This document shows, one piece after another, positions 6,980 through 7,683 of a stretch of 7,683 bases of DNA. The notes below the pieces were generated by a model. That model was not told the origin of the DNA. It was given only the letters and a program-made list of their open reading frames with translations, and made no database searches. A program made the translations under genes and the position numbers. The stretch covers positions 1-7,683 of the forward strand of contig JAICVV010000085.1 of the NCBI GenBank assembly GCA_025935155.1. Direction: 5' to 3'. This stretch comes from Alphaproteobacteria bacterium. Lineage in GTDB: Bacteria; Pseudomonadota; Alphaproteobacteria; Micropepsales; Micropepsaceae. The stretch's first letter is position 1; every line of letters begins with the position of its first letter.

Positions 6980-7683
6980 GCGAAACTCGCATGTGCGATG
7001 CCGCGGCCGCCAGACGGGGGTTGCTGCGCAACCGGCGGTTGCGATTGCAACAGCGACATGGCGGCGCGATAGCCGTTCAACGTGCCAACATCGACATAGG
7101 CGCTGCCGCCCTTCGTGCCGATTGCCTCACCGCCTTGTTCCAGCCATGCGTTCACAAGCGTGCCGATGTACTCGTCGCGCCGGTCCCGCGCGAGCCACAG
7201 CCGTTTCAGTTCGGAGAGAATGTAGCCGGGCATTTTGAAGGCGCCCCAAATCCATGGCGACGCGGCATTCGGCTGCTTGACCTGAATCTCCTGCACGCGG
7301 CCGGTGCGATCTACCACCACGGAATCGAAGTATTGCGGCTCTTCGACCGGAAACAGGAGAAATGACAATCCGCTGTCCGGCAACCCTGCCAGCGCATCCT
7401 CCGGAAACCATACCGTATCCGGCAAACCGACGATCAACGGTTCATCCGGCGCGATGAAGGGGCAAGCGCGGAAGATCGCGTCACACAGACCGCCGGCCTG
7501 CGGCTGTACAACATACGCAATGGACGCGTTGCGGTAACCGGCGCCGTAATACTCCAGAATATCGGATTTTCCGGAGCCGATCACAAAGCAGAGCTTGTCC
7601 GCGCCGCCCGCGATCATCCGTTCCACCAGATATTCGCTCACAGCACGCGGTTGTTCCGTGCCCCCGTTCATGCGGCTGCCGAC
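6976..7683 (-). CDS. Sugar-1-phosphate nucleotidyltransferase (N-terminus beyond window)
   Basis: Visible are 235 residues of a nucleotidyltransferase of the glucose-1-phosphate thymidylyl/uridylyltransferase type, which makes NDP-sugars from sugar-1-phosphates and NTP. Motifs in order: VSEYLVERMIAGGADKLCFV, GKSDILEYYG, YVVQPQAGGLCDAIFRA, the metal-binding GLPDTVWFP loop, EIQVKQPN, WIWGAFKMP and the closing YVDVGTLNGYRAAM, whose Asp is the usual second metal ligand. An ATG at 7671 is not the start. The frame runs on to the window edge as VGSR before MNGGTEQPR, which looks like the tail of the family's signature loop (a KELLPVG-type sequence). The GxGxR nucleotide-binding motif must therefore lie outside. 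The last 25 or so residues are Pro/Gln/Ser-rich and outside the fold. The stop overlaps the next gene by 4 nt. It is the first visible gene of the operon and probably supplies the activated sugar. Confidence 0.9.
   Translation of the reverse strand, partial: VGSRMNGGTEQPRAVSEYLVERMIAGGADKLCFVIGSGKSDILEYYGAGYRNASIAYVVQPQAGGLCDAIFRACPFIAPDEPLIVGLPDTVWFPEDALAGLPDSGLSFLLFPVEEPQYFDSVVVDRTGRVQEIQVKQPNAASPWIWGAFKMPGYILSELKRLWLARDRRDEYIGTLVNAWLEQGGEAIGTKGGSAYVDVGTLNGYRAAMSLLQSQPPVAQQPPSGGRGIAHASFA

Noticed and set aside
6976..7671. Nucleotidyltransferase as an N-terminally truncated complete gene starting at 7671
   Set aside because: The frame continues to the window edge with family-like residues (VGSR). 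The missing nucleotide-binding motif is explained by the window boundary.

Overview
The window is a dense, GC-rich bacterial chromosome segment with almost no non-coding DNA. Codon use, the style of the phosphopentomutase and the small acidic protein at the left end all resemble proteobacteria, most likely an alphaproteobacterium. That placement rests on recognition, not on a computed phylogeny.

Layout: at the left edge is the 3' part of a small acidic conserved protein on the + strand (1-284). Everything else is one unidirectional run of eight genes on the - strand. Read in transcription order (right to left) they are: a sugar-1-phosphate nucleotidyltransferase cut by the right window edge (6976->7683); a CmoB-like SAM methyltransferase (6218-6979); a glycoside-hydrolase-like protein whose barrel halves appear to be in swapped order (5295-6221); a PIG-L/LmbE deacetylase (4451-5287); a GT4 glycosyltransferase (3408-4460); a CelD-type GNAT acyltransferase (2398-3411); a second, unrelated SAM methyltransferase (1533-2405); and phosphopentomutase deoB (293-1519). 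Junctions are 4-nt ATGA overlaps (three times), 8- and 10-nt overlaps, and gaps of 7 and 13 nt, so this is almost certainly one translationally coupled operon. Its promoter and first gene(s) lie beyond the right edge. The + strand gene and deoB converge with only 8 nt between their stop codons. A perfect 7-bp inverted repeat there contains both stop codons.

Function: the set reads as a pathway that activates a sugar, transfers it, deacetylates it, re-acylates the freed amine and methylates the product, with a soluble glycosidase-like enzyme alongside. GT4 + PIG-L + GNAT is also the enzyme-class logic of mycothiol assembly (MshA, MshB, MshD). No cysteine ligase is visible here and the GNAT is of a different subfamily, so the product is unknown. 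There are no transporters, polymerases, signal peptides or membrane segments, which argues for a cytosolic small glycoconjugate or a precursor module rather than a complete polysaccharide export locus. The most striking item is the glycosidase-like protein: strands beta4-beta8 with the acid/base and nucleophile glutamates come first, and what looks like beta1-beta3 comes last.

No tRNA, rRNA, mobile element, CRISPR array or substantial repeat was seen, and no gene-free stretch exceeds about 15 bases.
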